From Saccoglossus kowalevskii (lineage: Eukaryota; Hemichordata; Enteropneusta; Harrimaniidae), in contig NW_003155743.1 in the NCBI RefSeq assembly GCF_000003605.2, positions 480,094 to 512,953 on the forward strand: a stretch of 32,860 bases of DNA, written 5' to 3'. Each line of letters starts with the position of its first letter. Position 1 is the first letter of the stretch. A model generated the notes under the pieces. The model worked only from the letters and a program-made list of their open reading frames with translations. It had not been told where the DNA came from and did no database searches. This document shows, piece after piece, positions 1 through 10,600 of the stretch. Made by a program: the position numbers and the translations under genes.

Positions 1-3000
1 TTCCCTCCCCCATAAAAGTTCCCGAAGCGCCGCGTTCCAGAACTCACATAATTTCCGATAAAAAAAGAATGGTCACTTCAGCCTTATACTGGCCTGAGCT
101 TCAGCACTGAAATATTTCCGAATGCATGAAAATGGCGATTTCCAACTATTAGCCATTAGTTTATATATAGTAGCATATCTCATCATATAGTCTTACGGTA
201 AGGGAAAAACGATGGTGAATTTTGGCTTTCCATAACCATTATTATTTTTATGAAATAAATCTTTTATACTACACATTCCTATGCCATTTTTTCAACATTG
301 TCAATTTTTACAGTTTTCTCTAAAAAATAATTTAAAACTGGGTAAAAGAAAATATTGAATGACTTCGGTCTGATTAAGGGTGTATTGTGAGAGAAAAAAT
401 ACTATTGAATAGAATGGAAGCGTTTTACATCGCTGGAAAATAAAATAAATGTCATCGGATAACACTAGCAGATAGGAAATTTCAAAAATATCCTCTTAAC
501 CACCGCCTTCGGTATTTTTGGGAACTTAAAAAGAATACGCAGCCTGTAATACTTGCAATCAGTATATATGCACACTAATTATTAGTATATGAGGTAACAA
601 TCTGAAAGCGGAAGTTGTCAATCCCGGAGAATGACCATGGAATTATGGGTACCATTCTTCATGTTTTTTTATTTGTAATTGTAATTAAGTATTTATTAAA
701 TTTGTTATGTGAATATAGTCAAGTTGTTTAAATAGCATATTACTCAAACAAGGCATGGAATTATCCAAAACGCTGGTCCAAACATATTTCTGACAAAACA
801 ATGTTTTTTTCGGGGTGTACCTTTTTGGTAAAAATTATATCGTCTGGAGTTATATAAGACAAACCATAGCGCACCGGCAGGATATATTAAGAACTATTTA
901 GTTGACGACAGAGAGCGTCCCATCAATTTGATCTAATTGGAGACCAAAGAATAATATCATATGAAAGAATACACTCAATCACACTTATTTAATTACTCAA
1001 CTTTTGCTTACTTACTTTTTAAGTTATTTATTATTAACTTTATTACATTTTAAACACCAAATCATAAATCATAAAATTGTCTCCACGGTTGTAATAACGC
1101 TATCTATCTATATTATGATATTAAACTATTAAAAGCCTATATAGTAATTAATTTAGTGCCCATAATTATATTTAATAATATGTAAATATAAGGTGATAAA
1201 CACAAGGATACTATAACGGGTAAAGGTGACCGGAAAAATATAAATTATACTAATTAAGTCCGACATCTATGGCACTGTAAATATTAATAAATCATTATAC
1301 ACATATTATACTAGTACAGTATGTTAGAGAAAAAACATTTCATAACAATTTTATAAAGAAAAAAAAATACGCGTTAGATTTCAACGTATTCGGCGGGGAG
1401 AGGGTGTTTTAGAATGTACTGAATATAGTATACACCGCCGACTTACTTTGCGGTTAATTCACGTGAATTTACTCTCACTTGTTTCGATGAACGTACTTAG
1501 TGTTACGTTAGATACACGCTCTTAGCTTCCGGACAGCTAGCTAGACCAGTGTAACCTAAATAAGCTACAGATCAGGAGGACGAATAGAATTTTCAAGTAA
1601 GGTCCTGCCAAAACAGAGCTGGCCTTGATTGTTTTATTACGCAAATCGGTATGGTAAACAACATTCCACCACAACCAAAAACTTATTTTTTATTCACTGA
1701 TATCTACAATAGTTTTATATTTCACATGTCCCCCCAAACGTATTAAAGAATGAAAGTTAAATAAAATCTTATTTGATGCATTCTTCTGTAAAATATTGCG
1801 ACGATGTTAATTATATTATAACAGCTAATCAGAATTACTTGCTCGGAAGGGTCCTTTCTAAATGTTCGTAAACTTGTCATGGGTACTGACTTTTCACTAA
1901 ACCGTGCTTATCTTCGAAGGATCGGGATTCTCTGTATTTGGGCTACCAACATATTCAACCATTTTAAAGAAATGCTAAATACCCACATGACAAATGCGAT
2001 TAAATATCTGGTGGTGTTGGTACTGAATTTAGGCTAGTGACACTTAGCTTTCGTTTTTCGAGTTGTGTCTTCTTTTTAGAGTTCTACTGAGTTTCGCCTG
2101 GCACATTACACATTTTTGTTGAAATTTTGTCAACCCCCCCCCCCGATGAAATAATTAAAGATCTACGAGAAAGCATCAATAGAGTGTTTTCCCGTCGTGT
2201 AAATTACGTCATATACCCACTGCATACACATAAGCGGATTGTAGATAAGTTATAGAATAAGTTTGTTCTAGACATTATTTGAAGTTGTCGCAGAAATATA
2301 TTTGAAAGTGGATATTTTTGCATACATCGATTTGATATTTAATTTCCATCGGACATTCTATTTTTGTTGTTGTTGAAACTTTCTGAAAGCCGAAGATGTG
2401 TTTTGATACTGTTGGTGTCACCTTATTGCTTGCCGTGTAGCATAACGATTCTCATTGGCGAAGAAATGACGCACGTTGTGTGAAGCAGTGGCTGTGTAGG
2501 AAATGTATAAATCCCGCTGTAAAGGATTTTAAAATAAGAATATGCTCATTTTTGTCACGATAATACTGCGTGGTATTGTAAACTCCCCTGGTAGATCAGT
2601 CGTTTGCGTGAAAATATTGGCTCATGTCGCCTCCTCAGGTTTATAAAATCAGGATTGCGTAAACGGGGGTCAAAATGCAAAAATTGCAAATCTCTACATC
2701 TCGAAACAAAACACTAGCAACAAAATGTCACACGAACTCCCCTTCCCTCGCCAGAAGTAACGATCTAACTTGTGCGCTTTCGAAAACACGAAGGGAAACA
2801 TTATTGGAGGTTATTTATTTTACGTTAAGTTGTTGATTTCTGTGAATCCGTTGTGCCAGGTTTTCAAGTTTCGTTTTGGTGTATCATTCTAAATTTATAC
2901 GTTATCCGATACCTGATTCTCAATTTCCCGATATGTGCACGTCTGTAACGGCGACCACTAAAATCTGTACTAGTATCTATATTTGTCTAATAGGTTATCT

Positions 3001-3390
3001 GTGTATATCATGTCATCGCCACAGTTACGCTATGTGTTGTGGGTCGTTATGATGTCTATTCGGCGATGAAACCAGCTCGTAAATCGAAATGTACTAGAAT
3101 ATTCGGACTGTGAACGTTGTTACGTGCAGAGGAACACTTATGAGAAAAAAAACACGATTTGCGTGACTGATTAGCGATTACAGCTTGCAATGTCAGCTCA
3201 ACACCGGATTATCCCTCCCCCAGCCTGGGTGATAGCAGATCGTGTGGGCGGCAACTCATCTGAATCACGTTTTACCACTAACAATGAATCATCCGACGCG
3301 AAACTCGGTGTACCTGGAAAAACAGTTCAATTTCATAGTTGGCATATTACCATTTTAAGTTATAGGATATCGATTCAGTCAAGCTTGTAC

Positions 3391-3407
3391 CACGTGGTGT
3401 TCACGTG
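3391..3407. promoter_or_regulatory. Pair of canonical E-boxes (CACGTG), 11 bp apart
   Basis: CACGTG occurs at 3391-3396 and again at 3402-3407, so the two sites start exactly 11 bp apart. The second sits in TTCACGTGAC, the flanking context favoured by USF/MITF/TFE-type bHLH-zipper factors. A near X-box (CACCATGGTGAC) follows at about 3416-3427. The pair lies about 1.2 kb upstream of the first coding exon. The motif match is direct; a role in regulation is inferred. Confidence 0.35.
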
Positions 3408-3584
3408 ACTGGTAGCACCATGGTGACGTTTCCCCGGGGCACAGTACCACTGCGCCGCCCTATTGAGTTAACTTTGGGACTGAAAAAGATAAATTAGTAA
3501 TTCATTTCTCCAATTAAAATAAAATTAAATCCAATTTACTTTGCTCTCTGTCCCTAGACGAGTGAATAAAACAGTGCAGTACGG

Positions 3585-3600
3585 TACAACATATGTTGTA
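3585..3600. repeat. Perfect 16-bp palindrome
   Basis: TACAACATATGTTGTA reads identically on both strands. It is flanked by ACGG on the left and CGGT on the right, which gives a partly extended inverted repeat. Function is unknown; it could be a dimeric factor site with CATATG as a central E-box, or chance. Confidence 0.45.
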
Positions 3601-4439
3601 CGGTCACGAACCAATGGCCGCCAATTTATTTGAAACTTAAAATCATAGTTTCCAGGAATATTGCGTCATTATTTTTATTAACCTTTTTTAAATTTCCTAC
3701 AACAAGTCAACACCTGTGACACGTACAAAATAGTTATTTGACAATTAGTTCATCATCCTGCATTGGCAAATATAGTTGGGTACCTACAGGACGCGTGGTT
3801 ACAGTACTGGTTACCATGTTCTGGTATATGTCGCAGAGTGGACTTATCGGGGTCGTGGACCCGCTGGGCGTTTGCTTAAAAATGCACCCGGAATCGGGGC
3901 ACATTAGACGTGCTAACAGAAAGTTTTTTTCTATAGAAATCCATGACAAGAGGGTCAATTTATGTTTATGTGCCGAACACCATTACGTGGTACGCATTCC
4001 TCCCAATCACCCAATTATAACGAAGGGCTAGGATAAAGCACAATCAGTACCAAACTAAAACAGGATTTAGTAGACTGGATGCGAGGTCATAGTATTTACA
4101 GTCTGGGGGGGGGGGACAAGTTGGCATCTCTCCGAAGTTTTACGCTTGTCAGCTGGATTTGCGGTGATGGCAGCAGTTTGTTCTCGTACATCCGGGTATA
4201 CGGCACATCATATAGCAACAGGTTTTTTAATGGTAGACATGATGTATACGGGGTGGCATAGATACGGGACAATGACGGCTTTCAGTCACACACAGCCATG
4301 ACGTAGTATTGTGAACAAAAAAAATCACAAAATCTGGTGACCTGTGTTTGGGATAATAAAACAAAATAAAGTTGAGTGTTCGTCTGCCAGTGAAAATGTA
4401 GTCTAAAATAAGTCCATAGTGCATGGGATGTATCAGATA

Positions 4440-4560
4440 CCGTCCGCCATTGCCATGGAAACGACAGCCTCTTGCACGTTGCGCAAGTCTCGAAGGGGCG
4501 GATAAAAGTGTACTGCGCATGCCCAGAATGCGTCTCCGCCATCTTACCGGCTAATATTTT
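4440..4560 (+). promoter_or_regulatory. Putative core promoter of the RREB1-like gene
   Basis: A cluster of promoter motifs lies immediately upstream of the first coding exon. In order: an X-box-like ATTGCCATGGAAAC (4449-4462), a GC box GGGGCGG (about 4495-4501), a TATA-like ATAAAAG (4502-4508), an NRF1-like TGCGCATGCCC (about 4513-4523) and a YY1-like CCGCCATCTT (4536-4545). The region is more GC/CpG-rich than its surroundings. TATA spacing would put the transcription start near 4530-4540, and YY1 sites often sit just downstream of the start. The start site is an inference and there may be a further non-coding exon upstream. Confidence 0.5.
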
Positions 4561-4606
4561 ATGCATGCATGGTTGTTGATTTGTTTAGAGTGATTTGGTG
4601 TTCATC
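4561..4606 (+). other. 5' leader with three upstream ATGs
   Basis: If transcription starts near 4535, the leader contains ATGs at 4561, 4565 and 4569 (ATGCATGCATGG). The first opens a 10-codon ORF ending at TGA 4591-4593. The second stops at 4577-4579. The third is out of frame with the main start, runs through it to the end of exon 1, and after splicing would terminate at a TAA early in exon 2 (about 35 codons). The main ATG at 4607 has A at -3, a favourable context. This arrangement could reduce main-frame initiation; that part is inference. Confidence 0.4.
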
Positions 4607-4646
4607 ATGTCTCGCCGTAAACAGGCCAACCCAAACCGGGTGTCAG
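4607..4646 (+). CDS. RREB1: Exon 1 (coding part): N-terminal MSRRKQ NuRD-binding motif
   Basis: Forty coding nucleotides give MSRRKQANPNRVS plus one base, followed by a strong donor (CAG|GTAAGT, GT at 4647). MSRRKQxxPxR at the extreme N-terminus is the known FOG/SALL/BCL11-type motif that docks on RBBP4/7 of the NuRD deacetylase complex. The start has A at -3, and the motif must be N-terminal to match its family, so this ATG is well supported. The leftover G joins with TT of exon 2 to make a Val codon. The match between a recognisable functional motif, a perfect donor and the right phase is why I accept so short an exon so far from the next. Confidence 0.8.
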
Positions 4647-7600
4647 GTAAGTTTGCCTGTTAACTTGAATATTGTTTCTCAACATCTTTGAAAGTGTGAT
4701 GTGTGGATGTAGCGAGTGATGTCAAGTTGTCAGACGAAGCCGGAAGCCAGAAGATCTCCGAAGTTAGTGAGCGAGAGTCTCTCAAAGTATGAGTTTATCC
4801 TTTTGTATTCGCTTCAGTGGGCTGGCTCTTTTGTTGGGATGCGGGCGGTGTTTTATCGTTCATCTGTCACCTTTCTTACCTGGAAATTTCCCATACCACG
4901 ATGCCGCGCTGCTAGTTTTAGTCCCCGGAGCACCGCGGATTTTCACCAGAAAAGTTTTAGATTACTTTTTTTTCTGCGTGATCGATGAGAGAAGTTTTTA
5001 AAACCCTTCAAGATTTCTCCATCCGTACGAAGTCACGTCCGCCGGTATTGAATCATTCAAAACCGTGAATAAGTTTTGACGTGCTTTTTAATTACGTTAC
5101 AGAGCGCATCCTGCTTGACTCAACCTGTTAGACCCTACGATTTTTTATTTATATAATATTTTAACTTTAATTTTTGAAGTGAAAACTTCGATGCGTGAAG
5201 GCACCCGTAGATGGGAACAGGAAATGATGCAGTGTGGAAATAAAACGTCCTCTTGAAAATGGTGGGGTTTTGGAATGTGAGCTCTTTGCTCTTAAGACCT
5301 TAGGCAAACAAAATGGCTGACAAGTAACGAGGTGTTGAATTCTACCTTCGCGTTACCTGCAAGCGCACCTGAATATTTTTTATGAACCTGATCTAACTGT
5401 CTCTTTTACCGCGTTTTTTGTTCTAACTCATTAAGGTTTCGAAAAAAAATAATGTTGCGTCAGTTCGTCCGATGGGTGGAAAGTGCTGTGAGGGATGCAA
5501 GTTTGTTCTTGAAACTTTAATTGTACATCTATGATATGCAAATGAGTTGCCACGAAGGGCAGGCCTCATCACGTTTTTGTTCGCTTGCTCCAAAGAGTCC
5601 GACAGAGTGTAAACGATTAAATAAAGGCATATTCAATGTCATATTGCCAGTTGTCCAGGGTATTTAGTCGTGCCCCAAACTCAAGGAGTTTTTTATATGG
5701 TCGTTCAGTCCACCACAACAGGTGTGGCCCCAGATACACAAGTTTTGCCTGGTCAGTCGTTGCCATATGTTAATGATAGAGAAGAGATGTATATCAATGT
5801 TGTGAATTTATTTGTGCGAGGTGGACAAAATTAAGAATTTTTTTTTCATGTTTCCATGGTAACTAATGAGAGCAATTGATATTTACTAATTAAAGTGATG
5901 GAATGTGCTATCGATTGTCTGATTGATTTGGAAATTATATTGGGAGCAAGAAGGAAAAGAAGAAGGACTTCCTCTTTATTTTTCTAATTTGTGGTTGTCT
6001 TTCCTGTTACTAGAATCTGCTGTGGTGTAGTTTTGATGAGTCCATTTCTGCCCCTCAAGCATATGGTAAAACAACAAGGCCAAGGTCATCATCATATTGA
6101 ACTAAAAAAAATGAAATTCTTAGTAAATTCTTAGTTATATTTTGGAGTCAAATAGATGCCAATTTATCTTCAAGAGCATGGTGTTCTTTTTTTTTTAATC
6201 AAGGCAGGCAGTCACTATAGGGGAGCCACTTTATGCCAGGCATTCATTGTTATGCAAATGAATGGTGAAAAGGTGTGCTAGATTTTTCACTATGCTGAGG
6301 CCGTTCCCTCCTCAGTTTCCTTTACTTCTCGGTCGGTAAATGCAGAGCTCTCTTTCATCACTTAAAATACCATATGGGTGGAATTTTCCACTCCCCAAAT
6401 TAGTTTTGCTTGCGCCACTAAATTCCCCTCCAATTAGCATATGCCTTCAGTGATGCCAAATTAAAAAAAAAAGTTCCATCGTTACAGCCTGAGAAATCTT
6501 CGCAGGTAACCTACCATTCTATCTCAGACTACCAATCTATTTTTAGATCTTTCAGCACTTGCTTCAAACGCTTTTCATGCGCCATTATAATACTATTGTT
6601 CGTTTCTCAACTGCCGCCACACCAATGTATGTTGTTGTCTGCCGACTAAAATCTGCATTAAAAAGCACCATGGCATTAGTTTCTTCTAAGGCATCATTAA
6701 ACATTACAAATGTGAAGAGAATACTGCTACGGCACAGGAATTTTTAAAACGCAAAGTTTCATAATGAAAAACAATTTTTCAGTTTATTTGATTTGTTAGT
6801 TTTTAAAGTTAAAAAAATAGAAGGGTGAAAAATAAGTCCACAAAAAAAAAATACGAAATGAGTCATCATATGATTTAAGTAAACAAACGTCTAACCTTGC
6901 ATTCAAAGCATTTGATGGATGGAAGGATGGCTTGGAGGAAATAAAGTCCAAAATGTTATTGTTTTATGGGACCGACCTGTAAGTTGACACGAACACATAT
7001 GAGGTAGAATCAGAGAACTTTACTTGCATCTAAGTTGAAGAATTATTGAATTATCCATTAATTACGGGTGACACTGATCCTATGGGACTTATTGCTGCCA
7101 GTTTTTTTATTAAGCTAACTCTTTATCAGAATTCTGGTGTTTTGTTTACTTGGTAAAATAGTTATCTCCGCTGTTCAAAAATAGTCCTTAACAAAAGTAA
7201 AAAATAATGGGTGATCATCTATCGGATTTAGAAAAAAACCAAAACAATACATTATTATTTTGGAGGTGAAGGTTTTTTTACCGAATTGATTAACTGCCAA
7301 ACCATCAAGGTCTATACATTATATATGGTGTAGTTGTCTCAAGGCCACTGTGGTCTTTATATTACTCCTTCCAAATATTGTTTTATTGTTCACTATTTAT
7401 CATACTGAAAATACCAACTGATGGGTGTACCATGTCTGAATGAGGATAGATGATATTTTGAGAATTCGTATGAGTAAAATTCTATCATAGAGACTGCCGA
7501 CCTTCATATCTCCTCTGGGTCGAGTCTTTAATAATTAACCACTTAATAAGTTAAATTCATCAGATGTTGGAACAAGCTGGTAGATGCGAGAGAAAAAGAA

Positions 7601-10600
7601 ACATGTGATAACTTATGCTAAATTTGGTGTGAAATAGAGCATGTTTTATCATTAAGCTATGTTTACAGATACCTGTTAATATACCAATATGTAATATCTA
7701 CTGTTATTGGTGCAAATTTACAAACTTCTGCCATTTTTAATTTCTTTTGTAATTCTGAGTTTTGGGAATCTTAGCCATCCCAATTCAACAGGTGGGATTG
7801 CCAAAGTTATATCAGGGAGAGGGTTGATTTATTCAAATTGGGACAAGTTTTAATGTATTTAACATAGAGTTTAATGTACTGTAAACAGCACACAAGAGAG
7901 AGCAATTTTTGTGACATTTTTGAGAAAATCATGAAGTTTACAAAATTCACAGCCATTTTTCGCAAAACATTTTTATTCTCACAGACGCTACAAAATTATA
8001 AAATAGAAAACATTTAAAGGTTCAGTATACTGTGGAATACTTTATTTTCGCTGGAATTAATTTTTGCTGAAAAAGCTTTTTGGGCATTTTTTATGGATTT
8101 TATTTTCACTGATTTTTGATGAGTTTAATATGAAATATAGGAAAAAAAGTACATTCACTGGATTTTATTTTCACGGAATCATCCTTCAGCGAAAATAGCG
8201 AAAATAAATTCCAAGCGAGAATAAAGTACTCCACAGTATCAGTACTTTAAATGTCTTTATGAAGTTTGATTTTCATTCTGCTGGAAAAAGTCTCTGCTGA
8301 AAATAGATGGAGAAACTTGGCCTGGGGTTCTCTATAGTCCAACTTGAATAGTAACCATGGTGATAGTGCAAGTGTGAAGGTGTGATGTTTGGACTTGCGA
8401 ACTGCTTACATTTGGTAATTACCTAAGAATTTAAATGGTGTATTCTCACATGGTCCCCACTGGTTGTCATTGTTATGTCAAGTACTCCACCAAACCTATT
8501 GTGTTTAGCAGTAGATCTATAGGGTGGAATTTTATCCTGTGTTCTAGGGGGATTATTGTTACTTCAGAAAGTCTGGAAACTTCCAGGTATTATTACTATT
8601 GTCTTCAGGGTTTAAAACTACTTATTGTGGTGACTCAGCAGCTAGTGTATTTACCCTTACTTCGTTTAGTGTTTTATGGAGAGGGCTTTACTGTAAAACC
8701 CAGTGATGTTTATTTCCTTATTTGTAATTGACATAAACATTTCACAGAGTTTTAGGAAGTGACTGGATGGATTTCTTTTTGTAAACATGTTTTTTTTTTT
8801 TTAGTTGTGAATCTCATAAAAAGATGATGTATGAAACTCGGGTTATTTTTTTTAATGCATGGTCTCATTATTTATATTTCAGCATTATGTTTTTTTATTC
8901 TACGGTACATCTTTTACAAAGTGACAACTTTTGACAAATACCAGATAGTTTATCTAGATTTCCAAAATAAGTTTCAAAGTGACAACCATTATGACCTCAA
9001 CATGTAATTATACATTCTTGATTTACCAACCTATGTATTAATGAGTTATCTCATGAATATGTAACAAAGGAGACTTTGACCTTGGCATGGAGTAGTACCT
9101 TCACAGACCAAAAAAGTGGCCACATCTTTCTCTTGTTGCTTTTTCAATTAATATATTTTTTACTGTCTTTTGCAGAGACTAGCAACTCAATTCAAATCTT
9201 TAATTTTTGGTTAAAAGGTGACAAGTTTTTGAATAAAAAATTAATTTGAATAGTTTTGAGTACATGTTTTTTGAAGATGGAAATACTCATTTTACTATAT
9301 TTTTTTTTCTTTTTAACTTTGTATCCCGTTTTTCCATCAGATCTTTGTCAAATAAGAAATGATTTATTGCAACGGAAGGACATACTCTCTTAAAATTGAC
9401 TGCTGCAGACATCTTTGATTTGGCCGTCCATTCACCCCGATATAAGTTCTACAACAAACGCATTGTTTCGTTTTGACAACAAAATCAGGCACTTCAAGTA
9501 AACTGGAAAATTATTATGTTCATAAAATTCTGAGTTTCCACTTTAGCGGTCTTGAATTCTCTCTCCTGGTTTCAACTTGTGTTGTCTGTGTTTATAAAAA
9601 TACACCTCTACTCGCCTTTCCAAATTAGATTAATTTAATTATGCAAATGATAATGAATGAATCAGGGATACAATTAATTCTATTGTTCAAGGTTGGTTAT
9701 TTAGTTACTCTAAAGGTATTTTGTTGCAATGAAAGCTCTAATGTAAAAAAATCAAATGATTGCTTTTCTCAGGGTTGAAAAATTTGTTTATCTTTCTTTT
9801 TTGTTTTGCTTTTTTAGAAAGTCTCATTCAACTCTTCCCACTTTATAACAAGTTGTGGAGAAAAATAAATTTTATTATAATTATATATGCTGATGTAGTG
9901 TTGTTAAAAACCCAGTGGTTTATATAACTGATTTTGAAAATTGCCCTATGTATAGTGACTAAACTTAAACACTAACTCTTTAAAAAACAGAAAGGTTGCT
10001 TTTTACATCACCATGCAAGGTAGTCATTGAGAAAGAAAAAAAAAAGTTGGCACATAGTCAAGTTTTCAAAATGTGAAATGCAACACGTTTTTTTATTCCA
10101 GGTTAAAATTTCAACACTTGCCCGAAACAGAGTTGGGTTTTGAAGAAACTTGTTTTCATGCAAAGAATTAAAGTTTTAAATTTTTTTTTAAAAATCCAAA
10201 CAGTTTCTAGAGAGAGGGAAAAAAAGAGAAGTATTTATAAATTTGTTAACTGCATCCTTTATTGTGAAAAGCGTGTTGGGACACATCCCTTTGTGTGAGA
10301 AATGTCTCAGTAATGGCCACTGTTGCTAGGCACCCACATGAAATCTACCACCCAACAAAAGATGGCTGTACCTATATCAGAGGTGCTATGCTGGCAGGCA
10401 CAGTTTTCACACAATGGCAAAGAAAGAAAAGATAAAAGAGGCACAGAAGATGTTGACCAGGGCGTGTTGATTAATATTCAAATGCCGCTCGCAAAATTGT
10501 ACCTGTCATTGAGTTTTGCATATTTTGAGGAGGGCCATTTTTTTTTCTTGTTTTCTTTTCCCCAGACATTCCTCTGGGTCATTCGACGACATCAGTTCAT

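Larger units (their letters stand above)
1..4440. other. Upstream non-coding region, no recognised gene
   Basis: AT-rich DNA upstream of the zinc-finger gene. The open frames here are under 100 codons, have no recognisable domain, and show no splice partner I can support. It contains an 11-C run (about 2134-2144), an 11-G run (4105-4115), a 16-bp palindrome near 3.6 kb and a pair of E-boxes near 3.4 kb, listed separately. The 5' end of a neighbouring gene or an upstream non-coding exon could lie here, but I cannot point to one. Confidence 0.6.

Noticed and set aside
3190-3408. 72-codon open frame upstream of the promoter
   Set aside because: No recognisable domain, no poly(A) or promoter context, and it overlaps the E-box pair. 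Short frames like this are expected by chance.
3738-4031. 97-codon open frame, with a 74-codon frame opposite
   Set aside because: The translation is not like any family I know, and frames are open on both strands, which points to chance composition.
8435-8731. 98-codon open frame in intron 1
   Set aside because: Hydrophobic, low-information translation from AT-rich DNA; no domain and no splice context.
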